DNA of 64,000 nucleotides from assembly GCF_900182695.1 (NCBI RefSeq), contig NZ_FXTK01000008.1, positions 62,001 through 126,000 on the forward strand. Direction: 5' to 3'. Made by a program: the position numbers and the translations under genes. This DNA comes from Paracoccus laeviglucosivorans (GTDB taxonomy: Bacteria; Pseudomonadota; Alphaproteobacteria; Rhodobacterales; Rhodobacteraceae). Every line of letters begins with the position of its first letter. Positions within the stretch are counted from its first letter, which is position 1. Below, piece by piece: positions 17,204 to 26,477 of the stretch. The notes beneath the pieces are model-generated. The model had not been told where the DNA came from. It saw only the letters and a program-made list of their open reading frames with translations, and did not search any database.

Positions 17204-17213
17204 ATGTATACGC
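17204..17213. promoter_or_regulatory. GTATAC-core site upstream of the transporter operon
   Basis: ATGTATACGC: same left half and core as the perfect ATGTATACAT at 10138. It touches the stop codon of the kinase gene and lies 117 bp before the ATPase start. A likely weaker GntR operator linking transport to the catabolic units. Confidence 0.5.
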
Positions 17214-18112
17214 TATTTTCCGACAAGCATGTCGCGGGCAATCAGCGCGCCGGGCTGCATGACCACGCGCGAGGCAGTGGCATGGCCGCGTTGCGCCGCC
17301 TGTGCCATATCCAGCCCGGCCAGTCGCGCCGAAAGATAGCCGCCGTTGAAGCTGTCGCCCGCTCCCGTTGTATCGACCGGCGTGACGCGCGTGCCGCAGG
17401 GCAGGTCCAGCCATTGCCCATCCAGATGGCCCAGCATGTCCTCGCCGCCATTCTTGACCAGAATCTCGCTAGCCCCGGCGTTCAGATAACGCTCGGCGGT
17501 GACGCGGGGGGCTGCGTCGCCGAAGAATTGCGATTCCTCCTCGAAACTGGGTAGGGCGATGTTGGCAACGGCGGCGGCGCGGGCGATCCAGTCGCACATC
17601 TCGGACCGATCCGACCACAGGCGCAGGCGCATGTTGCTGTCGAAAGCCACGCGCCCCGGCGCGGCTTTCAGCGCGGCCAGCAGCGCCTGCCGCCGGTCGG
17701 GCGTCAGGATCGCCAACGTGATCCCCGAGAAATAGATCAGATCTGCGCCTTCGAAGCTGCGCGCCAGATGGTCGGGATCATCCGCCAGACAGCGCGCGGC
17801 CGAGCTGTCGCGCCAATAGGTAAAGCTGCGCTCGCCGTCCTTCAGGTCGATCATGTAAAGCCCCGGCGCACGGGTCGGATGGCAGGTGATGCAATCGGTG
17901 CCGATGCCAGCACCTGCGATGAAATCCAGCATGGCCTGCGAAATGCCGTCGCGGCCCACGCAGGTCAGGTAATCGACCTGCGCGTCGCCGGGCATCAGGG
18001 CGCGCAGATACCATGCGGTGTTGAACGTATCGCCCGCGAAAGCTTGACGCCAAAGCCCCTGCCCCGCGCCCGACAGTTCCACCATGCATTCGCCGACCGA
18101 CACAACCCGCAT
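17213..18112 (-). CDS. PfkB-family sugar kinase (2-keto-3-deoxygluconate kinase-like)
   Basis: 299 residues from an ATG six bases after AGGGGG; a GTG one codon earlier is the alternative. Ribokinase fold: N-terminal 'VVSVGECMVEL', substrate lid region 'AFAGDTFNTAWYLRAL', and the signature 'DTTGAGDSFNGGYLSA' with the catalytic base D253. The sequence type matches KdgK, which phosphorylates 2-keto-3-deoxygluconate; fructokinase is possible. It would let hexonate-derived products enter the Entner-Doudoroff pathway. Upstream gene of the transporter unit, in the same direction. Confidence 0.86.
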   Translation of the reverse strand: MRVVSVGECMVELSGAGQGLWRQAFAGDTFNTAWYLRALMPGDAQVDYLTCVGRDGISQAMLDFIAGAGIGTDCITCHPTRAPGLYMIDLKDGERSFTYWRDSSAARCLADDPDHLARSFEGADLIYFSGITLAILTPDRRQALLAALKAAPGRVAFDSNMRLRLWSDRSEMCDWIARAAAVANIALPSFEEESQFFGDAAPRVTAERYLNAGASEILVKNGGEDMLGHLDGQWLDLPCGTRVTPVDTTGAGDSFNGGYLSARLAGLDMAQAAQRGHATASRVVMQPGALIARDMLVGK

Positions 18113-18163
18113 CACATTCCCCCTTTGATGTTGGCGGGCACGTTAGCGGGAACGGCGGGAATG

Positions 18164-18192
18164 AAAAAGGGCCGCCAAACGGCGGCCCCTTT
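18164..18192 (-). terminator. terminator of the aldehyde dehydrogenase gene
   Basis: Stem GGGCCGCC/GGCGGCCC with a 4-base loop, flanked by A/T runs; on the minus strand it ends in CCCTTTTTC, directly after the ALDH stop. Confidence 0.85.
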
Positions 18193-18207
18193 CCCATGTC
18201 ACGGCGC

Positions 18208-19659
18208 TTAGGCGTCCACGTCCCAGCCGCTGATCTGCTTGCTGTCCATGAACTCCTCGATGCCCCAGACGCCGCCTTCGCGCGCCCGCCCCGAGGCTTT
18301 GACGCCACCAAAGGCCGACCCACGGCCACGGCGTTCGCCGTTCGTTTCGACCATCCCGGCGCGAAGCTGGCGGGCCAGACGGTTGCGGCGTGCGCCGTCC
18401 TGCGTCTGGACATAGTTCGTCAGGCCATAGATCGTGTCATTGGCGATGCTGATCGCCTCTTCCTCGGTGTCAAAGGGGATGATCGAGACGACAGGACCAA
18501 AGATCTCCTGCTGGGCGATGGTCATGTCGTTCGTCACATCGGCAAAGACCGTCGGACGCACGAAGTAACCCCGGTTCACGCCTTCGGGCAGACCCGGACC
18601 GCCGGTGACCAGACGCGCACCTTCGTCGATGCCTTTCTGGATCAGGTCCTGGATCTTGTCCCATTGCTGTTTGCTGACGACCGGCCCGATATGGTCGCCC
18701 GGCTGGTGTGCGGTCGCGATCTGCGCATCCTCTGCCAGCTTCTTGGCCTGTTCGATCGCGGTTTCATAGAATGAGCGTTCGACCAGCATCCGGGTCGGCG
18801 CATTGCACGACTGCCCCGAATTCAGCAGCACATGCCGCATTCCGCGTTCCACCGCCTTGTCATCGGCATCGGCGAACACAAGGTTCGCGCCCTTGCCGCC
18901 CAGCTCCAGCGTGACTTTTTTCACGGTATCCGCCGCCGCCTTGGTGATTGCGATTCCCGCGCGGGTCGAGCCGGTGAAGCTGATCATCTCGACATCCGGG
19001 TGCGTCGAAAGCTGCGTGCCGACACCCGGACCGTCGCCGTTCACCATATTATAGACGCCCGCAGGCAGCCCGGCTTCGTCCACGATCTCGGTCCAGACGA
19101 TCGAGGAAAGCGGCGCGATCTCGGACGGTTTCAGCACGACCGTGTTGCCTGCCAGAATTGCCGGGATGACCTTTAGCGTGACCTGGTTCATCGGCCAGTT
19201 CCACGGGGTGATCAGCCCGATCACGCCGATCGGCTCCCATGCGACCATCGTGGTCGGCGCGTGCGGACCCAGCGGGCGGATGAATTCGAAATTGCGGAAG
19301 GCCTCGATAAAGGCTTCGATATGGGACACGCCCGCACCGGTCTGGTCCGCAAGCGCCATATCCTGCGGCGCACCCATTTCCGATGAAATGGCATTCGCCA
19401 TGTCCTGCGCGCGGCGCTTGTAACCGGCAAGGATCTTTTCGACATAGGCCAGACGCTCAGCGGGTGCGGTCTGTGACCATACCGGGAAAGCGGCCTTCGC
19501 GGCAGCGACCGCCGCATCCGTATCGGCCTGCCCGCCCACCGAGATCACGGCCACCGGCTCTTCGGTCGAAGGGTCCAGCACCTCTAGGTCGTTCGGCTGA
19601 ACCGGATCGACCCATTTTCCATTGATGTAGAATTTCCGCTTGTCTGCAAGTTCGCCCAT
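18208..19659 (-). CDS. NAD(P)-dependent aldehyde dehydrogenase
   Basis: 483 residues; the second of two adjacent ATGs is chosen for its spacing to AGGGGG. Complete ALDH fold: 'GLITPWNWPMNQVTLKVIPA', 'GSTRAGIAI', the general-base Glu in 'VTLELGGKGANLVF', the catalytic Cys in 'LNSGQSCNAPTRML', and 'QEIFGPVVSI'. It oxidises an aldehyde to the acid; a glycolaldehyde, lactaldehyde or oxoglutarate-semialdehyde substrate would suit the sugar-acid pathway. It resembles the broad CddD-like group more than dedicated semialdehyde dehydrogenases. It has its own terminator and a divergent promoter shared with the peroxiredoxin gene. Confidence 0.9.
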   Translation of the reverse strand: MGELADKRKFYINGKWVDPVQPNDLEVLDPSTEEPVAVISVGGQADTDAAVAAAKAAFPVWSQTAPAERLAYVEKILAGYKRRAQDMANAISSEMGAPQDMALADQTGAGVSHIEAFIEAFRNFEFIRPLGPHAPTTMVAWEPIGVIGLITPWNWPMNQVTLKVIPAILAGNTVVLKPSEIAPLSSIVWTEIVDEAGLPAGVYNMVNGDGPGVGTQLSTHPDVEMISFTGSTRAGIAITKAAADTVKKVTLELGGKGANLVFADADDKAVERGMRHVLLNSGQSCNAPTRMLVERSFYETAIEQAKKLAEDAQIATAHQPGDHIGPVVSKQQWDKIQDLIQKGIDEGARLVTGGPGLPEGVNRGYFVRPTVFADVTNDMTIAQQEIFGPVVSIIPFDTEEEAISIANDTIYGLTNYVQTQDGARRNRLARQLRAGMVETNGERRGRGSAFGGVKASGRAREGGVWGIEEFMDSKQISGWDVDA

Positions 19660-19756
19660 CATCGGCCCCCTGTGCTTCTGGATTGGCATAACGTGGCACC
19701 CGGTATGGCAGTCTGCAAGAGCGACGACTCGCCGCAGTGCAGCGATGGAATTATAC

Positions 19757-19773
19757 ACGACTTGATAAGTCGT
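19757..19773. promoter_or_regulatory. inverted repeat between ALDH and peroxiredoxin genes
   Basis: ACGACTT-GAT-AAGTCGT, perfect 7-bp arms, in the 176-bp divergent intergenic region. A good candidate operator for a dimeric regulator acting on one or both genes; the regulator is not known. Confidence 0.55.
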
Positions 19774-19835
19774 CCTTGGAATGGCGCGCAACTTCATTAT
19801 GTTGGACGGTGAAGCAACCTAAAGGACCCGGCTCC

Positions 19836-20498
19836 ATGTCCCTGCGCATCAACGACATCGCCCCCGACTTCACCGCCAATTCGACCGAAGGCCAGATCAG
19901 CTTCCATGACTGGATCGGCGACAGCTACGCCATCCTTTTCTCGCATCCGCGTGATTTTACGCCGGTCTGCACAACCGAATTCGGCGCCGTCGCCCAACTG
20001 ATTCCAGAATTCGAAAAGCGCGGAACCAAGGTTCTGGGGGTTTCGGTCGATTCGGTCGAAGATCACGGCAAATGGAAGCATGACATCGAAACCGTCGCCG
20101 GCGTTCCCGCCAACTTCGCGATCATCGACGACCGTGAACTGTCGGTGGCCAAGGCCTATGACATGCTGCCCGCCGACTATTATCTGCCGACCGAAGGCCG
20201 CACGCCCGCGCATTCCGCGACCGTTCGCACCGTTTTCATCATCGGGCCGGATAAAAAGGTCCGCCTGACCATGACCTATCCCATGTCCGTGGGTCGGAAT
20301 TTCGCTGAAATCCTGCGTGCGCTGGATGCGGTGCAGCAGACCGACGGCGTGCCGCTGGCGACCCCCGCGAACTGGGTGCCCGGTCAGGACGTGATCGTGG
20401 CGCTGGCGCTGGACGACGCCGCGGCCGAGGCGAAATATGGCGCGCTGGACAAAAAGCTGCCCTATCTGCGCTTTGCCAAGGCCCCGCAAAAGGGCTGA
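19836..20498 (+). CDS. 1-Cys peroxiredoxin (Prx6 type)
   Basis: 220 residues, normal for Prx6. It reduces hydrogen peroxide and organic hydroperoxides in the cytoplasm. The peroxidatic Cys is C45 in 'FSHPRDFTPVCTTE', with the family Arg further on ('ATVRTVFIIGPDKKVR'). The C-terminal arm 'TPANWVPGQDVIVAL' is typical of the 1-Cys group. Start chosen after AAAGGA; followed by a strong terminator, so monocistronic. It diverges from the ALDH gene across an inverted repeat, which may give joint stress control. Confidence 0.94.
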   Translation: MSLRINDIAPDFTANSTEGQISFHDWIGDSYAILFSHPRDFTPVCTTEFGAVAQLIPEFEKRGTKVLGVSVDSVEDHGKWKHDIETVAGVPANFAIIDDRELSVAKAYDMLPADYYLPTEGRTPAHSATVRTVFIIGPDKKVRLTMTYPMSVGRNFAEILRALDAVQQTDGVPLATPANWVPGQDVIVALALDDAAAEAKYGALDKKLPYLRFAKAPQKG

Positions 20499-20517
20499 TT
20501 TAACGGCAAATCATCCT

Positions 20518-20556
20518 AAGGCGGGGGCGACGAAAAAGATCGACCCCGCCTTTTTG
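20518..20556 (+). terminator. terminator of the peroxiredoxin gene
   Basis: GGCGGGG ... CCCCGCC stem with a 17-base loop followed by TTTTTGTTT, 20 bp after the stop. Confidence 0.85.
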
Positions 20557-20853
20557 TTTGAAAACACCAAAGCGGGGTCAAAGGCGGCGCCACAAATCTG
20601 ATGTGGAATGATGCCACCATGGTCGCGACATCGCCGCGAAGTGCCTGAATATTTTAGAACTCGGAAACAGAAAACTCTTTGATCAAGGCATGGCCAGAGC
20701 CTGTTCCGGCTACCATTCAAGGTCAATCCTGACTTTTCGCCCCCGAATGCTGCACGGCAGCATTATGCGCATATCAATGTATTCCGCTGGCATGTTTCCG
20801 CTATCACGACGAATTTTCGAAAATGTGTCGGAACCGATGCAGTCATAACTGAC
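20557..20853. other. intergenic region without a recognised gene
   Basis: About 300 bp between the peroxiredoxin terminator and the 3' end of the minus-strand glycosyltransferase gene. It is richer in A/T than its surroundings. No open frame with a plausible ribosome site, no RNA gene and no clear repeat was seen. Confidence 0.6.
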
Positions 20854-21651
20854 TTATGTTAACCCCGCCGCGCGGGCTTTCGCGACGTGGTGGCCCAGAA
20901 ACGAATCCTCAGGGATCTCGCCGCCGAATTCGGCCTTGATGATCTTGTTGATATTGCTGGCGGTCAGATGCACTGCCTTGGTTTCTTCGCCGAAACTGGC
21001 GTCGCTCAGATCGCCCGGCACCACGAATCGACGGCAGTCGCGGGTCAGAATCGGATACAGCACCTCAAGCGGCAATGCGTGTTTCAGTTCATCATGCTTG
21101 CGAAGATAGGCGGTCAGGGCGCGTGGCCCTGTGCTGCCCCATGGCCAGCGGTCGATGGGAACGCCCCGGCCCAGCGTCTTGACCCAGTATTTCGCCCGTC
21201 GCAGCCCGTTGATATGGGGTGCGATGCCCCGCGTCCCGGCGGTCAGTTTCGACAGATCGGCCAGCGTCGGGGACGATTTTGGCAGGCGCAGCACCGCGCA
21301 GTTCACCTGATCGGGCTTTTCATAACCATAGATGCGGTCGCCCGGAAAATCGAAGGGGCGCAGCGCGATCATGTCCAGATCGACCCAAGTGTGATCCGTG
21401 TTCCGCATCAGCGCAAAGCGAAAGAAATTGGAATGCAGCGACGGGCTTTGTTCGCGCGCATAGACCGCGATGCGGTGCGTGGGCAGCACTTCGTTGGCAT
21501 CGCGGGCCTGCACCGCCGGGGGCAGGTTCTGGATCGGCGCATAGCTATAGACGGTCAGCGGATTGCCCATGCGCAGGAACGACGCGACCGAGGCCAGCTC
21601 GATCGGTCCCAGCCTGTCGCCCACCCACAGCGTCGCCAGTGAATTCCGCAT
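20854..21651 (-). CDS. glycosyltransferase-like protein with DXD motif (GT32-like)
   Basis: 265 residues from an ATG five bases after GGGGAGGG. The N-terminus 'TLWVGDRLGPIELASVASFL' and the metal/nucleotide-sugar motif 'TWVDLDMIALRPF' (DxD) resemble small DXD sugar transferases of the Gly_transf_sug/GT32 type, often linked to capsule or surface glycans. No signal peptide or membrane segment. It sits alone downstream of pnp on the same strand, separated by a hairpin. Acceptor and donor unknown. Confidence 0.65.
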   Translation of the reverse strand: MRNSLATLWVGDRLGPIELASVASFLRMGNPLTVYSYAPIQNLPPAVQARDANEVLPTHRIAVYAREQSPSLHSNFFRFALMRNTDHTWVDLDMIALRPFDFPGDRIYGYEKPDQVNCAVLRLPKSSPTLADLSKLTAGTRGIAPHINGLRRAKYWVKTLGRGVPIDRWPWGSTGPRALTAYLRKHDELKHALPLEVLYPILTRDCRRFVVPGDLSDASFGEETKAVHLTASNINKIIKAEFGGEIPEDSFLGHHVAKARAAGLT

Positions 21652-21671
21652 CCCATCCCTCCCCAAGCGAA

Positions 21672-21696
21672 CGGCCCGGAGATTATCTCCGGGCCG
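21672..21696 (-). terminator. hairpin after pnp
   Basis: Perfect 11-bp stem CGGCCCGGAGA / TCTCCGGGCCG with a 3-base loop, 28 bp after the pnp stop. The T-run is poor, so it may act as an mRNA-end stabiliser rather than a full terminator. Confidence 0.6.
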
Positions 21697-21723
21697 CGCG
21701 TCATTTCACAAGAGGACAGGCGA

Positions 21724-23871
21724 TTACTCGCTCTGTTCTTCCTCTTTCTTCTCGGCCACGATTTCCGCGCCGGTTTCCTGATCGACCATCTTCATGCCAA
21801 GGCGAACTTTGCCGCGGTCGTCAAAGCCCAGCAGCTTGACCTTGACCTCTTGGCCTTCCTTCAGCAGCTCGTTGGGGTGGTTCAGGCGCTTGTTCGCGAT
21901 TTGCGACACGTGAACCAGACCATCGCGCTTGCCGAAGAAGTTCACGAAGGCGCCGAAATCGACCAGCTTCACGACTTTGCCGATATAGATCTTGCCCTCT
22001 TCCGGCTCGGCCACGATCGAATAGATCATGTCGTAAGCCTTCTTGATCGAATCGGCATTGGCCGACGCGATCTTGATGACGCCATCGTCGTTGATGTCGA
22101 CTTTCGCGCCCGAGGTTTCCACGATCTCGCGGATGACCTTGCCGCCCGAGCCGATCACTTCGCGGATCTTGTCGGTCGGGATGGTCATCGTCTCGATGCG
22201 CGGGGCGTGTGCGCTGAATTCGCGACGGCCTTCGGTCAGGGCATGGGACATCTCGCCAAGGATGTGCATCCGGCCATCTTTCGCCTGCGCCAGCGCCTGC
22301 TCCATGATCGCGGGCGTGATGCCAGCAACCTTGATGTCCATCTGCAACGAGGTGATGCCGGCCGAGGTGCCCGCAACCTTGAAGTCCATGTCGCCAAGGT
22401 GATCTTCGTCACCCAGAATGTCGGTCAGGACCGCATATTTGCCGTCGCTTTCCAGGATCAGGCCCATGGCGACGCCAGCAACCGGCGCTTTCAGCGGAAC
22501 ACCTGCATCCATCATCGACAGCGAACCGCCGCAGATCGACGCCATCGAAGACGAGCCGTTCGATTCCGTGATCTCGGACACGACGCGGATGGTATAGGGG
22601 AAGTCGGTCGGTGCGGGCAGCACGGCTTGCAGCGCGCGCCATGCCAGCTTGCCGTGGCCGATTTCGCGACGACCGGGCGAACCCACGCGACCCACTTCGC
22701 CGACCGAATAGGGCGGGAAGTTATAGTGCAGCAGGAAGTTCGAACGCGAGTTGCCGTGCAGCGCGTCGATGATCTGTTCGTCATCGCCGGTGCCCAGCGT
22801 GGTCACGACCAGCGCCTGCGTTTCGCCACGGGTGAACAGCGACGAACCATGGGTGCGCGGCAGCACGCCCACTTCGCTGTCGATGGCGCGGACGGTGCGG
22901 TTGTCGCGACCGTCGATGCGGGCGCCACCGTTGATGATGTCACCGCGCAGGATGCCCGATTCCAGCTTTTTCAGCGCCGAACCCAGGTTGATGTCGGCCA
23001 GTTCTTCTTCGGTCAGGCCCGCTTTGACCTTGGCCTTGGTGGCCTCGACGGCGTCGTGACGCTCACCCTTGTCGCGCAGCGCATAGGCGGCGCGCATATC
23101 GGCCTCGCCCAGCGATTTCACGCGGGCATACAGCGCGCTGTAATCGGGCGACTGGAAGTTGAAGGGCTCTTTTGCGGCGACTTCGGCCAGATCGATGATC
23201 AGGTCGATGACCGGCTGCATCGCGTCATGGCCGAATTTCACGGCGCCCAGCATTTCTTCCTCGGTCAGCTCATAGGCTTCCGATTCGACCATCATCACGG
23301 CGTCTTTGGTGCCCGCGACGACCAGATCCAGACGCTGTTCCGGGTTGGAACGCAGGTGGTCCATATCCGCAACTTCGGGGTTCAGGACATATTCGCCATT
23401 CGCGAAACCGACGCGCGCCGCGCCGATCGGCCCCATGAAGGGCACGCCCGAAATGGTCAGCGCAGCCGAAGCCGCGATCATTGCCACGATGTCGGGATCG
23501 TTGACCAGATCATGCGACAGCACGGTGCACATGACCAGAACTTCGTTCTTGAAGCCCGAGGCGAACAGCGGACGGCAGGGACGGTCGATCAGACGCGCAG
23601 TCAGCGTCTCTTTTTCGGTCGGGCGCGCTTCGCGCTTGAAGAAGCCGCCGGGGATCTTGCCGGCAGCGTAGTATTTTTCCTGATAATGCACCGTCAGCGG
23701 GAAAAAGTCTTGGCCCGGCTTCGGTTCTTTCGCGAAAGTGACGTTGGCCATGACGCTGGTTTCGCCCAAAGTGGCGATGACCGAGCCGTCTGCCTGACGG
23801 GCAACCTTGCCCGTTTCCAGCGTGAGCGTTTCCTGGCCCCACTGGATCGATTTCTTCACTTCATCAAACAT
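21724..23871 (-). CDS. pnp: polyribonucleotide nucleotidyltransferase (PNPase)
   Basis: 715 residues, full length. Phosphorolytic 3'-5' exoribonuclease of the degradosome. Order: first RNase PH domain (about 1-230, '[16 protein letters not shown]'-like region, '[20 protein letters not shown]'), helical linker, second RNase PH domain with '[15 protein letters not shown]' and '[16 protein letters not shown]', KH domain ('[15 protein letters not shown]') and S1 domain ('[19 protein letters not shown]'). Start chosen after GAGGAAATCAG. In most proteobacteria it directly follows rpsO; here the mqo gene lies between them. Confidence 0.97.
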   Translation of the reverse strand: MFDEVKKSIQWGQETLTLETGKVARQADGSVIATLGETSVMANVTFAKEPKPGQDFFPLTVHYQEKYYAAGKIPGGFFKREARPTEKETLTARLIDRPCRPLFASGFKNEVLVMCTVLSHDLVNDPDIVAMIAASAALTISGVPFMGPIGAARVGFANGEYVLNPEVADMDHLRSNPEQRLDLVVAGTKDAVMMVESEAYELTEEEMLGAVKFGHDAMQPVIDLIIDLAEVAAKEPFNFQSPDYSALYARVKSLGEADMRAAYALRDKGERHDAVEATKAKVKAGLTEEELADINLGSALKKLESGILRGDIINGGARIDGRDNRTVRAIDSEVGVLPRTHGSSLFTRGETQALVVTTLGTGDDEQIIDALHGNSRSNFLLHYNFPPYSVGEVGRVGSPGRREIGHGKLAWRALQAVLPAPTDFPYTIRVVSEITESNGSSSMASICGGSLSMMDAGVPLKAPVAGVAMGLILESDGKYAVLTDILGDEDHLGDMDFKVAGTSAGITSLQMDIKVAGITPAIMEQALAQAKDGRMHILGEMSHALTEGRREFSAHAPRIETMTIPTDKIREVIGSGGKVIREIVETSGAKVDINDDGVIKIASANADSIKKAYDMIYSIVAEPEEGKIYIGKVVKLVDFGAFVNFFGKRDGLVHVSQIANKRLNHPNELLKEGQEVKVKLLGFDDRGKVRLGMKMVDQETGAEIVAEKKEEEQSE

Positions 23872-24090
23872 CTGATTTCCTCTGGGCGGCGCCAGCCCTC
23901 TGGTCGCGCCCGTGTTGTCTGGCGGCCCCATTGCCGCCTGCCCCTATCCTTTGCATGTGCCCCGAGGCATGGGCGGCACGTCACAGATGGCCGCGCAATA
24001 CAGCAAAACTTGAGGTTTGGGAAGTGGTTTGCAGGACGGGCCGCGCCGCGCGCGTGTGCGCGCAGCCGTGCATACACCCGCCCAAACGAA

Positions 24091-24118
24091 AACGCCCGCA
24101 ACCGATGCTGCGGGCGTT
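24091..24118 (-). terminator. terminator of mqo
   Basis: Perfect 10-bp stem AACGCCCGCA/TGCGGGCGTT, 8-base loop; the minus strand continues GCGTTTTCGTTT. Confidence 0.88.
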
Positions 24119-24137
24119 TCCCTGCGATTGGGGTAGC

Positions 24138-25856
24138 TTACAGCGCCATGTCCGGCACGCGCACGACCTCGCCCGTTTCGGTGGGGGCGTCGGGCAGGTT
24201 CGCGGCCACGCCGTCAAGAACGGGCGAGGCGATCGCCAGATCCAGACGCGCCTCGGTCACCGCCCAGACGCGGGCCACGGCAGCCGGATCGTCGTTCAGC
24301 GCGGTGCCATAGCTCGGCACGATCTGACGCACACGCTCTTGCCATGCCGGGGTCGCCAATTGGTCTGCAAAGACCTTTTCCAGCAGGTTCAGCATGATCG
24401 GCGCGGCGGTCGAAGCACCCGGCGATGCGCCCAGCAGCGCCGTGATCGAGCCATCTGCCGAGGACACGATCTCGGTCCCCAGTTTCAAAACGCCACCCTT
24501 TTCGGCATCACGCTTGATGATCTGGACGCGCTGACCGGCCTGCCACAGGCGCCAGTCTTCATCCTTGGCTTCGGGCAGGTATTCGCGCAACGCGTTCATG
24601 CGATCTTCCTGCGACATCATCAGCTGACCTGCCAGATATTTGACCAGATCGAACTCGGTCCAGCCGACGTTCAGCATAGGCCAGATATTGTCCAGCGTGA
24701 CCGAAGCGGGCAGATCCCAAAGCGAGCCATTCTTGAGGAACTTGGTCGAGAAGGTGGCAAAGGGCCCGAACAGCAGCACCTGCTTGCCGTCCAGCATCCG
24801 CGTATCCAGATGCGGGACCGACATCGGGGGCGAACCGACGCTGGCCTTGCCATAGACCTTGGCCAGATGGCGGCTGACGATTTCGGGCTTTTCGCTTACA
24901 AGGAACGACCCGCCGACCGGGAAGCCCGCATAGTCGTCGCCTTCGGCAATGCCCGAAAGCTGCAGCAGCGGCAGCGCACCACCCCCGCCGCCAAGGAAAA
25001 CGAATTTCGCGTTCACGACTTCTTCGGTGCCCTCGGCAAGGTTCTGCGAGGTGACGCGCCAGCTTCCGTCTTCGTTACGGAAGATCGCGCGGACCTCATG
25101 GCCGGTGCGCAGCACGAATTCCTGCTGGCTTTGCAGGAATTTGACGTATTGGCGGGTGATCTCGCCAAAGTTCACATCCGTGCCCAGCGGCGAACGGGTC
25201 GCGGCCAGTTTCTGCGCCGGATCGCGGCCCTCCATCATGACCGGCATCCATTCGGTCATCTTGGCGCGGTCGGTGGTGAACTCCATTCCGGCGAAAAGCG
25301 GGCTGGCCTTCAGCGCCTCGAACCGCTTGCGCAGGTATTCGATATTCTCATCGCCCCAGACAAGGCTCATGTGCGGGGTCGAGTTGATGAAGCTGCGCGG
25401 GTTCTGCAGCACGCCCATTTCGACCTGATGGCTCAGGAATTGACGGGTGATCTGGAACTGTTCGTTGATGTTGATCGCGCTGGTGATCTGGACGTTGCCG
25501 TCCTTGTCTTCGGGCGTGTAGTTCAGCTCGCACAGCGCCGAGTGGCCAGTCCCTGCATTGTTCCAGCCGTTCGAGCTTTCTTCGGCCACGGCGTCCAGCC
25601 GCTCGATCATCTCGATGGTCCAGCCGGGTTCTAGCTGATGCAGCAGCACGCCCAAGGTCGCGCTCATGATGCCGCCGCCAACCAGCAGGACATCGACATT
25701 GCGTTCGTTGGTCTGCGCGCGGCCCTGAGTCGCGGGAAGATAGCTGATCGCGGCTGCGGCAAGGGCCGAGCCAAGCAATTGGCGGCGAGTCAGGGCGATC
25801 CGCGGGCGTTTTTCATTTTGGGAAGATTGCGTCACGGGTAGGCCTTTCTGTCGCAT
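24138..25856 (-). CDS. mqo: malate:quinone oxidoreductase with Tat-type leader
   Basis: 572 residues. FAD-dependent oxidation of malate to oxaloacetate with electrons going to quinone at the inner membrane. FAD site '[15 protein letters not shown]' follows a leader with '[20 protein letters not shown]' (R24-R25), a twin-arginine pattern ending near 'QGRAQT'. Strong family blocks: '[20 protein letters not shown]', '[19 protein letters not shown]', '[20 protein letters not shown]'. Full length against E. coli Mqo, which also carries an N-terminal leader. Monocistronic by flanking terminators; it separates rpsO from pnp. Confidence 0.95.
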   Translation of the reverse strand: MRQKGLPVTQSSQNEKRPRIALTRRQLLGSALAAAAISYLPATQGRAQTNERNVDVLLVGGGIMSATLGVLLHQLEPGWTIEMIERLDAVAEESSNGWNNAGTGHSALCELNYTPEDKDGNVQITSAININEQFQITRQFLSHQVEMGVLQNPRSFINSTPHMSLVWGDENIEYLRKRFEALKASPLFAGMEFTTDRAKMTEWMPVMMEGRDPAQKLAATRSPLGTDVNFGEITRQYVKFLQSQQEFVLRTGHEVRAIFRNEDGSWRVTSQNLAEGTEEVVNAKFVFLGGGGGALPLLQLSGIAEGDDYAGFPVGGSFLVSEKPEIVSRHLAKVYGKASVGSPPMSVPHLDTRMLDGKQVLLFGPFATFSTKFLKNGSLWDLPASVTLDNIWPMLNVGWTEFDLVKYLAGQLMMSQEDRMNALREYLPEAKDEDWRLWQAGQRVQIIKRDAEKGGVLKLGTEIVSSADGSITALLGASPGASTAAPIMLNLLEKVFADQLATPAWQERVRQIVPSYGTALNDDPAAVARVWAVTEARLDLAIASPVLDGVAANLPDAPTETGEVVRVPDMAL

Positions 25857-26011
25857 TGCCTCCCTGCCGCGCCTCATATATGGGCCGCGCGACGCTTGCA
25901 AGACGGCATCCGATTGTATGCCAAACGTGGTTTACGTGGACCTGCTGGCTGCGCGGTATGCGGCTTTGGCACAGCCCAGACCCGAAACTTTCGATCATGA
26001 TCTGCCCAAAA

Positions 26012-26042
26012 GAAAACGCCCGCGGCTTTCACCACGGGCGTC
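26012..26042 (-). terminator. terminator of rpsO
   Basis: ACGCCCGCGG/CCACGGGCGT stem with one mismatch-tolerant pair and TTTTCTTTT on the minus strand, 22 bp after the rpsO stop. Confidence 0.85.
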
Positions 26043-26063
26043 GTTCCTGCGAACCGGCTGGGA

Positions 26064-26333
26064 TCAGCGGCGCAGACCCAGTTTGCCGATCAGGTCGGTG
26101 TAACGGGCTTCGTCCTTGCGCTTCAGATAGTCCAGCAGCTTGCGGCGCTGTGCGACCAGCTTGAGCAGACCACGACGCGAATGGTTGTCTTTCTTGTGGG
26201 TCTTGAAGTGCTCGGTCAGGGTCGAGATACGCGACGACAGGATCGCAACCTGAACCTCGGGCGAACCGGTGTCGCCTTTCGCGGTCGCGAATTCGGTCAT
26301 CACGCGGTTCTTTTCTTCAACAGTGATCGACAT
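26064..26333 (-). CDS. rpsO: 30S ribosomal protein S15
   Basis: 89 residues, exact family length. Binds 16S rRNA in the central domain. Recognisable blocks are '[20 protein letters not shown]', '[20 protein letters not shown]' and '[20 protein letters not shown]'. Start follows AGGAG by seven bases. It has its own terminator and is not followed by pnp, unlike the common rpsO-pnp pair, so the S15 and PNPase messages look independent here. Confidence 0.98.
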   Translation of the reverse strand: MSITVEEKNRVMTEFATAKGDTGSPEVQVAILSSRISTLTEHFKTHKKDNHSRRGLLKLVAQRRKLLDYLKRKDEARYTDLIGKLGLRR

Positions 26334-26477
26334 CGGGGTCTCCTTTCAGAAACAAAGGGTTATGGCGCAGGCCGGGATGTCGTCCAGCTCAGGCCCGTGG
26401 AGATAGCCCATGGGATTCGGCCCCAAAGGATGGGCGCGTATAGATGGATTTTTCCAAGAAATAAAGGCTTTTCTGCG

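Noticed and set aside
20511..20726. Possible 71-residue minus-strand gene
   Set aside because: It covers the peroxiredoxin terminator and has no ribosome site or recognisable motif.
21850..24312. 820-codon plus-strand frame opposite pnp
   Set aside because: Antisense of pnp and its leader; no ribosome site or family similarity.
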